This document shows positions 31,921-41,152 of a DNA stretch of 64,000 nucleotides, in pieces. The stretch is from Chondrus crispus (lineage: Eukaryota > Rhodophyta > Florideophyceae > Gigartinales > Gigartinaceae), in NCBI RefSeq assembly GCF_000350225.1, contig NW_005179192.1, forward strand, positions 50,451 to 114,450, given 5' to 3'. How positions within the stretch are numbered: position 1 is the first letter of the stretch; the number at the start of each line of letters is the position of its first letter. Both the position numbers and the translations under genes were made by a program. The notes beneath the pieces are model-generated. The model worked only from the letters and a program-made list of their open reading frames with translations. It was not told the DNA's origin and did no database searches.

Positions 31921-33020
31921 CCCTCTTCGCCATCCAGTAGCGAGGGCAGGGGCGCGCGCGAACTCATATTCTCCTTGAGGCCTCTCGCCATCGGTGGCGA
32001 GGGCGTAGCGCACAACGAACGCTCTTATCTATCACGTCCCTCGCCATTCGGGGCGAGGGCGCGCGGCGCAGCGAACGTCTGTCTTCACGTCCCGCCCCTT
32101 CATCGTCCGGGGCGGAGCACAGCGCATTGTCTTCGTCTCGCGCGTCCCTCGCCGTTCGGGGCGAGGGCGCGCGCGACAGTCGTCCTTCTTGGGGCCTCTC
32201 GCCGTCGGCGGCGAGGGCACGGCGCGAGACGACGCACAGCGACGTTCCTTATGTTTGCCGGCCCTCGCCGCCGATGGCGAGGGCACGGCGCGAGACGACG
32301 CACAGCGACGTTCCTTATGGTTGCTGGCCCTCGCCGCCGATGGCGAGGGCACGCCGCGAGACGACGCATAGCGACGTTCCTTATTGTTGCCGGCCCTCGC
32401 CGCCGATGGCGAGGGCACGGCGCGAGACGACGCACAGCGACGTTCCTTATGGTTGCCGGCCCTCGCCGCCGATGGCGAGGGCACGGCGCGAGACGACGCA
32501 CAGCGACGTTCCTTATGGTTGCCGGCCCTCGCCGCCGATGGCGAGGGCACGGCGCGAGACGACGCACAGCTACGTTCCTTATGGTTGCCGGCCCTCGCCG
32601 CCGATGGCGAGGGCTCGTGGTAGCGCCTGGGCCTCGCAAGCTCGGCCCGCGGCGCTCCCCGAGGACTTTTTCCGGCGCTCCTCGCGCTCCGGCTTCTTGC
32701 CCGCGCACGCGCCTTGCCATCGCGGCGAGGGCGTGGACGTACTTATTCTTCTTTGTGCGTGCCCTCCCCGCCATCGGGGCGAGGGGGCGAAGGCGTGGAC
32801 GTACGTTTTCTTCTTCGTGCGACGTCCTCCATCGGTGGCGGGGGAACTGCGCGTGCGCCGTTCGTCCTTCTTGAGGCCTCTCGCCGTCGGCGGCGAGGGC
32901 GTGCGCGGCGGGGTATGTCTGAGGCCCCGCGCCCCTCGCCAGTCGGGGGCGAGGGCGCAGTGCCGAACGGAGGTCTTTACCTGTCGCGCGTCCCTCGCCA
33001 CTCGGGGCAAGGGCGCGCGC
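31921..33020. repeat. Array of about 19 GC-rich hairpins, CCCTCGCC-loop-GGCGAGGG
   Basis: The same stem recurs: CCCTCGCCATTCGGGGCGAG near 32038, CCTCTCGCCGTCGGCGGCGA near 32195 and again near 32878, CCCTCGCCAGTCGGGGGCGA near 32934. Loops are 4-6 bases. Stems are kept where loops and spacers vary, and loop changes sometimes pair outward. Six to seven units are locked into a 66-bp tandem repeat; the others are spaced irregularly at about 50-70 bp. Confidence 0.85.
32216..32620. repeat. 66-bp tandem repeat, six units
   Basis: The marker CGAGACGACG starts at 32225, 32291, 32357, 32423, 32489 and 32555, an exact 66-bp period. Since 66 is a multiple of three, every frame translates as a 22-residue repeat, for example RRRWRGHGARRRTATFL on the plus strand. 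Unit differences are few (single bases), so the array is young. Confidence 0.95.
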
Positions 33021-33814
33021 GTATGGTGTTGCGGTGTCCGTCCGGTATTCGGACCGGGGGCGGACGTGTGTACCCATGGGGCGGCGTCGTTCACCTTGTT
33101 ACCGGTCGTCGGTGGAGGTGCTACCGTGCCCATGCGCGCAAGGCACGTGCCAGTGTAATTTCCTCCCCTTAATTATTTTTTGCTAATTTCGCAGGCTGGG
33201 GGAGGCGGTGATTTGGTGACGGCGCAAGCGTGGTTGGCGCGTGTCGTGCATCGCCGAGCGCCGCTCACGTGTAACTTTCTCCTCTTTTCGTCATTTTCTG
33301 TATCATGAGGCACGCGTCGGTGGCTGTTTCGAGGTGTCTCGAGTCCGTGGGGGTATAACACTGCCCCTCCGATCGGGTTGCTCTTGCCCGATCCCCCTTT
33401 GGCAACTGTCTTGTGGCGCGCTCCACCGAATGCGGCCCTATGCTGCATAACCTTCGTCTGCATGTGTCGCACGTCTCCTCGTACACTGCGCACAGCGACC
33501 AGACGATGATCCGGTCTTCCGTCGGGTGTACCGGCTCGCCTGCGGGTTGACGGCCCTGGTGAGACCAGGGCATCCCGCACCTTGCCGGCGGTTCGGCGGG
33601 TGTGCTATTTTGCCGTACGTACTGTCTGTCCTCCTCCCTCTTGCCGGCGGCGGCTGTCGGATGGCTTGACCGCCGGTGCGCCTCGACGTCTTCGCATCCT
33701 CGCGAGTTCGCTGGTGCCTCTCGAGACACCTGTCGTTCCGTTCTTAAGGTTTCTGTCATACCGCGAGGGGCTGCCTTTAACTGCAACGGAGCAGAGCGGT
33801 GGAGGGCCCCCTCC

Positions 33815-35524
33815 TTAAGCGCGAGCGTCCGCGTTCGCGTCTGAGACGAGGTCTCTGCCGGTGCGTCTCCGGAGGCGTTGGGCGTAACGAGACACCAACT
33901 CCTCCGGGACGTGAGTCCGCGCGGTCCAGGTGGGCGTGTCGTAATCCGCCCACTTGATGAGGAACTCCGTAGTTCCGTCCTCCAAGGCTCGATGCCGGAG
34001 TAGTCGTTCGACCGCGTACTGCGTGCCCTTGGTGACCTTGTCGGCAAGGTCACTTGGGGTTGTCGTGCTCGCCCGCGCCGCGCCCGTCGGTGGTGGGGCG
34101 TACACGCAGCGGTCTGCGGAGACGCGCTCGGTAACACCATCACGATCGATCGTGATGGTTCGCCGGTCGTTGGCGAGTACCTGGTATGGCCCAACGGCGG
34201 GCGACGCGAGTTTGTTAGACGTCGTTGCCCCATCGGTGGGGTTCAGGTAGACGTAATTACCTGGCTTGATACGTGCGTTGAGCCGCCTGACGCGCTTATC
34301 GAAGTCGCGCTTGTACCGAGCCTGCGTCCGGCGCAGGCTCCCGTACGCCTTCTGGATCGTGTCATCCAACGTCTTGAGGAACTCAGCGCGCGCATTGCCC
34401 CTATCGGACGGGGGCGCGTCACCGTCGGCTCTATGTAGAGAGAACTCCGGCGGGGGTCGGCTGAGGACGAGCTCGAAGGGCGTGGTACTCGTCGTACGAT
34501 GTACGTGGGAGTTGTACGCGTACGTGAGCGGCCCCACGTACACGTCCCAGTCGTCCTGATGTTCGCCGACGTAATTGCGTAACATCGAAGCGATGGTCCG
34601 GTTGTATCGCTCGACTTGCCCGTTCGTCTGGGGGTGGTACGCCGAAGTGTACAAGTTCGTCACCCCCAGGACACGGCACGTGCTGTGGAAGAACTTCGCG
34701 TTAAACTGCGGTCCGCTATCCGACAGTAGCGAGCGTCGGACGCCGTATTTAAATACCCACGCGTCGCAGAACGCGACGGCTACCGTGTACGCGGTTACGG
34801 TCCGCAGTGCCACAACTTGAGTCATCTTGGTGAAACGGTCCGTAATTACGAGAAGGAACCGTTTCCCTGCCTTCGTCTTGGGTAGCGGTCCCAATATGTC
34901 GATGGCGAGGCTCTCAAGCGGCCGTGTTGCCGGAAACAACTTCAAGCGGTTGAGGTGTTTCCGCAACTTAACACGGTTCATCGCGCATGTTCGGCACCCT
35001 CGCACCGTAGCTGCGACATCTGCAGCGAGATGGGGCCAGTAGTACTCGCGACGGAGCGCGAAGTACATACGGTTCTGGCCCGGGTGCCCCGCGATGATTG
35101 GTGTGTGGCAGAGCTGGAGAAGCCGAGCTCGTAGCGTCCGTGGCACCACGACCTGCACGATGTCAGGGTCGAAGGGGTGTCTCCGTTTGAGCACCCCGTG
35201 GTGGTCCTCGAAGAACGCGGAGTCCCTGGACTCTGACTGTCGTGCCAGTACGGTCTGGCAGAAGTCATCCACGCGTTGCTCTTCGGCTATCTCCTCTAAC
35301 GTAAGAGGGGCCGGAAGGTCGTCCTGCGGAGGGGCGACCGTGGAGGCGGGCGCGCCCACTTCGGGTTGTTCGGCGCGCTCGATGTCGACAGCGTCGAACT
35401 CGTCGTTCTCCTCCCAGAACGAGGTGGGTCCTTCAAGAGCGGGGACCTCGTCGTCGCCCCTCGGCTCGTCGCGCGTACGGACGCACGACCCTCTTCGCGA
35501 TCCGGCTTGGTTCCTTGTTGTCAC
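33815..35524 (-). CDS. Gypsy integrase with C-terminal chromodomain
   Basis: The frame has no ATG at its start; it overlaps the end of the RT-RNase H frame by GTGA at 35521-35524 and is open for about 70 bases further upstream. The HHCC zinc-binding region reads HTPIIAGHPGQNRMYFALRR with CRTCAMNRVKL. The catalytic core has AIDILGPLPKTKAGKRFLLV, LLSDSGPQFNAKFF and TNGQVERYNRTIASML, supplying the D, D and E. Near the C-terminus, YAVERLLRHRALEDGTTEFL and IKWADYDTPTWTA form a chromodomain, which in chromoviruses targets integration to marked chromatin. All motifs are intact. It probably depends on a -1 frameshift or on reinitiation for expression. Confidence 0.93.
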   Translation of the reverse strand: MTTRNQAGSRRGSCVRTRDEPRGDDEVPALEGPTSFWEENDEFDAVDIERAEQPEVGAPASTVAPPQDDLPAPLTLEEIAEEQRVDDFCQTVLARQSESRDSAFFEDHHGVLKRRHPFDPDIVQVVVPRTLRARLLQLCHTPIIAGHPGQNRMYFALRREYYWPHLAADVAATVRGCRTCAMNRVKLRKHLNRLKLFPATRPLESLAIDILGPLPKTKAGKRFLLVITDRFTKMTQVVALRTVTAYTVAVAFCDAWVFKYGVRRSLLSDSGPQFNAKFFHSTCRVLGVTNLYTSAYHPQTNGQVERYNRTIASMLRNYVGEHQDDWDVYVGPLTYAYNSHVHRTTSTTPFELVLSRPPPEFSLHRADGDAPPSDRGNARAEFLKTLDDTIQKAYGSLRRTQARYKRDFDKRVRRLNARIKPGNYVYLNPTDGATTSNKLASPAVGPYQVLANDRRTITIDRDGVTERVSADRCVYAPPPTGAARASTTTPSDLADKVTKGTQYAVERLLRHRALEDGTTEFLIKWADYDTPTWTARTHVPEELVSRYAQRLRRRTGRDLVSDANADARA

Positions 35525-38367
35525 GAAGACAGGGACGGCCTTGTGATCGCAGCTCGCGTACAGACGTGGTCCGCGAGCTCGTCCGACATGTCACGGACGG
35601 TCGTACCCGCATCGAAGGTGGGAATGTCGTCATCCACTTCGACGACTGGGCGAGGGTCGTCGGTGACCCTTGGCGACACGAGGCGTGAAAGGGCATCGGG
35701 CACCTGGTGCACGCGCCCGGGGCGGTACTGTATGGTGAAGTCGTATTCCGCCAACCGCAGTCGCCACCGGGTAAGCCTTCCGGAACTTTCGGTGAGGGAC
35801 ATAAGCCATCGGAGGGCATCATGGTCCGTCCGGACGATGAACTTGGTACCTTCGATGTACGGCCGTAGTGTGCGGACGGCCCACACTACGGCAAAGCATT
35901 CGCGCTCCGTAGCGCTGTAGTTGCGCTCACTATCGGACAGTGAGTACGACCAATACCCCACGGGGCGCCAGTCGTTGGCGCCTTCGTGTTCCTGGAGCAA
36001 TGTACAGCCCAGTTGGTAGGCACTAGCATCCGTGTCGATCATGTACGGCCGACCGTACCGCGGCAATGCTAGGATCGGCGGGGAAATCATCCGCTCCTTC
36101 AACGCTTCGAACGCTTGAAGTTGTAGCTCGCTCGGGTCGTCGAAGTTGGGGTCCGCGTCCTTGCGCGTCATGTCCGTTAATGGGCGCGCAATCTTCGCAA
36201 ACCCCTTCACGAAGCGGCGGTAGACGTTGCACGCTCCGAGGTACGAGCGCACCTGCGTCAACGTCCTCGGAAAGGTGAACGTCTTGAAGGCGTCCGCCGC
36301 GGCTTCGGCGACGCTCAGCTTACCTGGGGAAATGACGTGCCCCAGGTAGTGTACCTTCGGTTGGAAGAAGCTACACTTCTTGAGCTTGAGGGAGATTCCG
36401 GCGCTCCTCAGCAAGCTCAAGACAGTGTCGAGATGCTTTGCGTGTTCTCCGTACGTACGGGAGAACACGATGACATCATCCAGGTAGACGAGGCATATCT
36501 GCCATCGGACGCCAAATAGGATGATGTCGAGGGCACGTTGGAAGGTGGCCGGTGCCCCTTTTAGCCCGAACGGCATACGCAAATGGCGAAACGTTCCCAT
36601 ATGCGTAGTGAACGTGGTCTTGTCCCGGTCTTCCGGAGCGACGGGGATCTGCCAATAACCGGAATTGCAGTCCAACGTCGTAAAGACGGCTGCATCTCCG
36701 AGCGAATCGATGCAGTCGTCCATCCGGGGCAGCGGATACGAATCCGCTGCTGTCTTTCCGTTGAGACGCCGGTAGTCCACGCAGAACCGAAGAGAGCCGT
36801 CTTTCTTCGGTACGAGCACCACGGGGGACGCCCACTCGGTGCTCGCAGGTTCAATTACCCCTGCGTTCAACATTTTGTTGACTTCCTTGGCGACCATCTC
36901 ACGCATAGCCGGCCCCTTTCGGTAGGGCATTGAACGTATCGGCTTCGTACCCGGTTCGAGGGGAATGCGGTGTTCGGTCGCTCGGATCGTTCCGAGCGCC
37001 CCGCTCCACAGACTGGAGTGCTTACGGAGCATCTTGAGCACGTGGACCCGGAACTTGTCATCATCGATGTATGACAAGTCGATTTCTTTTTCCCAATCCT
37101 CCGGCGGATTTTCGGGATCCTTTTCAGAGGCGGGTGTGGTGCCCCCTTCCGGCGGCGGACACTTCGCCGGTCGGCCGTCCGTACCGGCTCCTCTCTTCTC
37201 AACGGTTGCCCCCTGGGCGGAGCCTGGTCGACCAGCTCCTGCCGTTCCGACTTGATCGGTCAAGTCGGTGAGGTGTAGCCCGTGCGCGATCCCCTCGGCG
37301 ATGCGACGTTCGGGCGTCAAGATCGCGAGGGGGTTGCGCTTCGCGTATCCCACGACGGTGTGCTTCGGAAGCCGCCTTTCCTGTCGCGAAAAGTTCGCGA
37401 CGATGACGTCGAAGGTCTGGTTCGGCAGGACCTCGACGACGCCGGTCGTCAGCCTCACTCCATGTCGGTGTTGGAGTGACGGCTTCGGCTCTATAAAAAC
37501 GAGTCCCCTCCCCGTCGTAGTAACGCGCACACGGGCCTGCGACCTCGCGGGAATGGTAACCCAGCGGGCGATTCGGATCGCCTGCGGGGCTTCGTCGCGT
37601 GCGTCAGCCCGGCTTGTCTGACGTCCGTGCCGCCTGGTTGGGGGAGTCTGCTCCCCCTTCCCGTCGACGATGGCAACGGAGCCACCTTGGCGGAGCTCCA
37701 ACCGTTGAGCTTCGATGTCGATACTTCGTACGTGTGTATCGATGAAGGCCGTACCAAGGAGGACCGGCACGGCGAGCTGGTCCGCCACGACGAACGGAAT
37801 TCGGAACGTCGTGTTCCTCAACCGCACGGCCAGGCGTACGACGGCCCAGAGCTTAAGCGGGTTGCTATTCGCGCCTGCCAATCGGGGCAGTGGCGCGTCG
37901 CGGATGACGTACCGCGACCAATCGGGAGGAAGGTCCGCCTTCCTCACCAGATTGTACCCTGAGCACGTATCAACGGCGATCGTGCGGGGCTTGAGGGCAT
38001 TTCCCTCCGTGGCTATCGAGCCGAGGACGTTGTAAATCTTCGACGTCATAAGGCAAATGGCGCCGTCGACTACCTTCGGCGTGCCCGGCTCGGCGAGATC
38101 GTTCCGCCTGGGCCGCCGGCGCCGGTTCCGACTTCTCTTCCGCGTCCTTCGGCCTTGGTCGCGGGGCGCCCTTCGGTCGGCCGCGTCCCCGCGACAAGTC
38201 GCGTTCGTACGCGGCTTGAATTCTTCTGGCGGCCCCGGGTCCCCCTGGGTCGGGCCGCTGGCGCGTTCGATGCGCTTCTTGTTAGGCACTTGGCTCACGG
38301 TTGCCACAGTGCCTTCCTTCATGTGCGCCGGGCTCACGGTTGCCTCAGCGTCTTCGTCCTTTCGCAC
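35521..38367 (-). CDS. Gypsy protease, reverse transcriptase and RNase H
   Basis: The frame starts with GTG at 38367 in conventional calling but is open to 38529, where it follows a TAG and overlaps the end of gag by 15 bases in the -1 frame. A basic, low-complexity N-terminus leads to the protease: IAVDTCSGYNLVRK, with DTCSG in place of the common DTGA/DSGA, then PVLLGTAFIDTHV. The RT domain (about 480-690) has PKKDGSLRFCVDYRRLN, FTTLDCNSGYWQIPV and LVYLDDVIVFSR, with the YLDD active site. RNase H follows with MIDTDASAYQLGCTLL and KFIVRTDHDALRWLMS. The frame closes after YRPGRVHQVPDALSRL. All motifs are intact. Confidence 0.95.
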   Translation of the reverse strand: MRKDEDAEATVSPAHMKEGTVATVSQVPNKKRIERASGPTQGDPGPPEEFKPRTNATCRGDAADRRAPRDQGRRTRKRSRNRRRRPRRNDLAEPGTPKVVDGAICLMTSKIYNVLGSIATEGNALKPRTIAVDTCSGYNLVRKADLPPDWSRYVIRDAPLPRLAGANSNPLKLWAVVRLAVRLRNTTFRIPFVVADQLAVPVLLGTAFIDTHVRSIDIEAQRLELRQGGSVAIVDGKGEQTPPTRRHGRQTSRADARDEAPQAIRIARWVTIPARSQARVRVTTTGRGLVFIEPKPSLQHRHGVRLTTGVVEVLPNQTFDVIVANFSRQERRLPKHTVVGYAKRNPLAILTPERRIAEGIAHGLHLTDLTDQVGTAGAGRPGSAQGATVEKRGAGTDGRPAKCPPPEGGTTPASEKDPENPPEDWEKEIDLSYIDDDKFRVHVLKMLRKHSSLWSGALGTIRATEHRIPLEPGTKPIRSMPYRKGPAMREMVAKEVNKMLNAGVIEPASTEWASPVVLVPKKDGSLRFCVDYRRLNGKTAADSYPLPRMDDCIDSLGDAAVFTTLDCNSGYWQIPVAPEDRDKTTFTTHMGTFRHLRMPFGLKGAPATFQRALDIILFGVRWQICLVYLDDVIVFSRTYGEHAKHLDTVLSLLRSAGISLKLKKCSFFQPKVHYLGHVISPGKLSVAEAAADAFKTFTFPRTLTQVRSYLGACNVYRRFVKGFAKIARPLTDMTRKDADPNFDDPSELQLQAFEALKERMISPPILALPRYGRPYMIDTDASAYQLGCTLLQEHEGANDWRPVGYWSYSLSDSERNYSATERECFAVVWAVRTLRPYIEGTKFIVRTDHDALRWLMSLTESSGRLTRWRLRLAEYDFTIQYRPGRVHQVPDALSRLVSPRVTDDPRPVVEVDDDIPTFDAGTTVRDMSDELADHVCTRAAITRPSLSS

Positions 38368-38513
38368 CGAGCTTACGGGTGTCTCGGTGCGCTTGTGCGG
38401 GGTTGAGGGGAATAATATCGGTAAACATTCCCCTCCCCCGCCGGGGACAAATAGGGGCGGGTCAAGGTTGGTTTGACAAGACGGTTCACGCGACCGCGCG
38501 AACGTAACCGTCT

Positions 38514-40220
38514 TTACGGGTTTTTCAAACTACCCGAGCTGTCAGTGCTATTCGCTTGGCTATCGTTAGCTAGCGCGTCGACGGGCCCCTGGCCGCGCGG
38601 ATGGGGACGGTTTCCCCACCCCGACTGGGCATCTTCTACGAGGTAATCGGATACTTCGTGGCCTTGGATTGCAACGTCCGGCCGTTGCAATATTCGAGGG
38701 GCGGAGAGAACGGGCTCCCCTCCGCCTCCTTCCGTGGGCTGGGGGTGCGTCTCACCAGCCCAGTCTTGGAGGTACATGATGGCGTTCTGTACCCCTTGGG
38801 GCAACGGGGGTCGGCCCCGGTCGCCTCGCCCATCTCGACGGGGATATCGCGTATCCATCCGACGAGGGTCACGTCGATCCCTTTGATCGGTCCCCGGGTA
38901 TCGGTACTCGCCTTCACGAGGGGCAAAACGGACGCCCCCACCCGATCGGCTCGGGTCACCTCGACGCGGGCCTCGGTCTGCCCGCGTAGACTGCTGGATG
39001 AGATTGCGCATTCCGGGGCGCGTCTCCATCTGATAGCGGTAGTTCCTGTACGCCGTGAACTGACGTTGTTCAGGAGACAGGAACGGGCACGCGTACATGG
39101 CGTGGCCGTACGTCCGGCACAGCCAACAAATGTACGCGCTTCCATCGGTCGACGCGAAAGTCGCCGCGTGGCGTGCCTCCTCATCGGTGAGTCGAGGCAC
39201 GTTAGGCAGCCCGCGGTCTCCTTCTCGACGGGAGATATCCAGCTCGGCCATGTTGTGGTTCGGACCACCCATGGCCCTCGGCGTGTGTGCGAACGCCGTT
39301 GCGAAGCTTCCGGTCGAACCGGTGGAAGCTGGCGTAGGGGGTCGGCCCCCTGCCCGTTCGAAGCCTTGCGTGATGAGGACAGGGTCGGCCTGCCACTCAT
39401 CTTCTCCAATGTGGAGGGCGGTCGCCGGCGAACTTGTTCCGTGCGACCTTGGAGTTCGGACTCCCTTCGCTGCCGGCTTCGGGTCCGGCAGCGGCAACCC
39501 GCGACGAGCGCGGTAGGTTGTACCCTTGGCCGTTGCGATACGGCGAATCGTTGAGAGTTCGGTCTTCTGTTGCCCGGGCAACCTTTGCATCGTCTCTGCC
39601 ACTCCGGCCCGGGTCGCGGTGGACAGCCCGCGCACGAAGTAGTGCGCGAGAGCTTGTTCTGAGAACACGGCCGTGCATCGGAACGCGGCGGATTCCAGCC
39701 GGTCTGCGAACGTGTTCTCGGTTTCGTGAGGAAGCTGTCGCGCCGACGCGACAGCATCAAACGCTTCCCCCAACACGTCGTCGGTTAGGTAGCGTTTGAT
39801 AAATTGGTTGACGAGACCAGGCCAGCTCGTGTCGTCGTGGAGCTGGCCGGCGCGGAGGCCGCGCATGGTGTAACTCGTATACAACCGCTCCGCGTCCCGC
39901 TTGAGGAAGTGAGCGAAGACACGGATTGCCACACCTTCGGTCAGGTGCTGGGCATTGAAGGTTATCCGGATATCCTTCAGAAACGGGAGCAACTGAATCG
40001 CGTCAGTACCGTCGAAGCTCTTCATCGTGGGACGGAGCCCACGGCAGCGTTGGACGTACTTCGCGATCCGTCCGGCGTCACCCGAGGTAACGAGCCTCGA
40101 GGTGTTGTCCAACCGATACATGCGGTAGTTAGCGACGGCGCTGAACTCCTGTGTCATGGTGTGGACGGGCTCGAGCCCGGGTTCGGCGGGGCCCAACGTT
40201 CCGAACGGCGTGACAGGCAA
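38514..40220 (-). CDS. Gypsy Gag, C-terminal part with zinc knuckle
   Basis: This frame lies in register with the upstream gag ORF (40278-41075), separated by an in-frame TAG at 40280-40278. It has no ATG near its start, so it is best read as the continuation of one gag of about 850 codons. The capsid-like region includes SFDGTDAIQLLPFLKDIRIT, FLKRDAERLYTSYTM and WPGLVNQFIKRYLTDDVL. A zinc knuckle CWLCRTYGHAMYAC follows, then an RG-rich basic tail. The TAA at 38516-38514 lies beside GAAAAAC, a near-canonical slippery heptamer in the correct frame. Confidence 0.85.
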   Translation of the reverse strand: MPVTPFGTLGPAEPGLEPVHTMTQEFSAVANYRMYRLDNTSRLVTSGDAGRIAKYVQRCRGLRPTMKSFDGTDAIQLLPFLKDIRITFNAQHLTEGVAIRVFAHFLKRDAERLYTSYTMRGLRAGQLHDDTSWPGLVNQFIKRYLTDDVLGEAFDAVASARQLPHETENTFADRLESAAFRCTAVFSEQALAHYFVRGLSTATRAGVAETMQRLPGQQKTELSTIRRIATAKGTTYRARRGLPLPDPKPAAKGVRTPRSHGTSSPATALHIGEDEWQADPVLITQGFERAGGRPPTPASTGSTGSFATAFAHTPRAMGGPNHNMAELDISRREGDRGLPNVPRLTDEEARHAATFASTDGSAYICWLCRTYGHAMYACPFLSPEQRQFTAYRNYRYQMETRPGMRNLIQQSTRADRGPRRGDPSRSGGGVRFAPREGEYRYPGTDQRDRRDPRRMDTRYPRRDGRGDRGRPPLPQGVQNAIMYLQDWAGETHPQPTEGGGGEPVLSAPRILQRPDVAIQGHEVSDYLVEDAQSGWGNRPHPRGQGPVDALANDSQANSTDSSGSLKNP

Positions 40221-40277
40221 CGTTCGGACGTCGACGGGGCCGGGATGCGCGGTAAGATCCGCTGGCTGGTAGCGGCC

Positions 40278-41075
40278 CTAGCGAGGATCGAAGGGGAGAC
40301 TCGGTTCCCCTGATCCGCGGGCGACTCCTCCACGGCCACGGTCGGGTTCGTCCGGTACCCGTCGGGACTGCCGCATGCTTCCGGATGCATAAGGCAGGGC
40401 TTGAGTCTCGGACGCGAAGTTCGCGTCCGCCGTCGGCTTGATGGCCTCCGCCCTCCGACTGGTGACGGCTCCAGTCGGGGGCCACTCCTGCGCTCCGGAT
40501 GCGCCCGGAGGAACAGTGGCACCGGGCCCACTCGAGGGGGCTCCGGGCGGCCTCTCGGCCGAGGTCTGTTCCATCTCACGGGCACGGCGGCGCGTTGAGT
40601 TGAGCTCCGCCGCCATGTGCGCGAACGCTCCCATCTGTTCGGCTGATGGGAAGGGTTGCGGGTCGCGTCGGACCCCGGAGTTTGCACTCGCGGGTCGACC
40701 CGCAACGTCCACGGCGGGGGAATCGATGCGCGCCTCTTCGACCAGTACCAAACGGGACTGTAGCTGGTCGACGAGAGCGCGCAGGTTCTCCAAGGACTGA
40801 GTTACGCGCTCAAACCTTCCTTCGCGAAGGGAGCGCAACTCATCCATACAGCGGGCGTAGACGCTGTCGGAGACGTCGATACGGAGGGATGTTCGGACAT
40901 CTTCGATATACTCCGCGATGCGATCGTACATCGCGCGAGCGCGTCCTTCGGAGAAGTCGGGCGACGGTTCGCGGTCTCGGAGACCAGCGTCGCCGTCGCC
41001 GACTCGGACGCGGAGCGCGGCCTCTCGCACATCGGCGGGCTCCGAGCGAATCGAGGTGGGATATTCGCCACTCAT
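40278..41075 (-). CDS. Gypsy Gag, N-terminal part ending in UAG
   Basis: The ATG at 41075 (MSGEYPTSIRSEPAD) starts 265 codons ending at TAG (40280-40278). Helical, charged segments are seen: RARAMYDRIAEYIEDVRTSL and FERVTQSLENLRALVDQLQS, consistent with a matrix or coiled-coil region. The C-terminal part is Pro/Ala-rich. The stop context is CGC TAG GGC. A G after UAG is shared with known retroviral readthrough sites, but the rest of the element would have to show that the stop is conserved. Confidence 0.82.
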   Translation of the reverse strand: MSGEYPTSIRSEPADVREAALRVRVGDGDAGLRDREPSPDFSEGRARAMYDRIAEYIEDVRTSLRIDVSDSVYARCMDELRSLREGRFERVTQSLENLRALVDQLQSRLVLVEEARIDSPAVDVAGRPASANSGVRRDPQPFPSAEQMGAFAHMAAELNSTRRRAREMEQTSAERPPGAPSSGPGATVPPGASGAQEWPPTGAVTSRRAEAIKPTADANFASETQALPYASGSMRQSRRVPDEPDRGRGGVARGSGEPSLPFDPR

Positions 41076-41137
41076 CTCGACGCGTACGGACGTGGAGGTA
41101 AACGATAGTCTTCTCGGTTCGATCTTGAGAGTCTTCT

Positions 41138-41152
41138 AGGTCGGGAGACCAC
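41138..41152 (-). other. Candidate primer-binding site of the gypsy element
   Basis: On the minus strand TGGTCTCCCGACC starts one base after the 5' LTR end. Its complement on the plus strand, GGTCGGGAGACCA, looks like the 3' end of a tRNA with its CCA tail. Confidence 0.65.

Larger units (their letters stand above)
31711..33814. other. Repeat-rich stretch between the gypsy integrase and the antisense ORF
   Basis: This 2.1 kb lies downstream of the integrase in the minus sense. It holds a hairpin array (31921-33020) including a 66-bp tandem repeat. The remaining part (33021-33814) has no recognised motif. Several long frames are open on both strands but follow the repeat rather than a protein family. 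Confidence 0.65.

Noticed and set aside
32216-32620. CRISPR-like array
   Set aside because: Units are contiguous 66-bp tandem copies without unique spacers, inside a eukaryotic retrotransposon.
31846-33158. Long repeat-encoding frames on both strands
   Set aside because: They follow the 66-bp tandem and hairpin array, where every frame lacks stops. No motif sets one frame apart.
40646-41139. Plus-strand frames opposite gypsy gag and pol
   Set aside because: They are shadows of intact retroelement frames. Only the antisense ORF at 29422-31710 has independent support.
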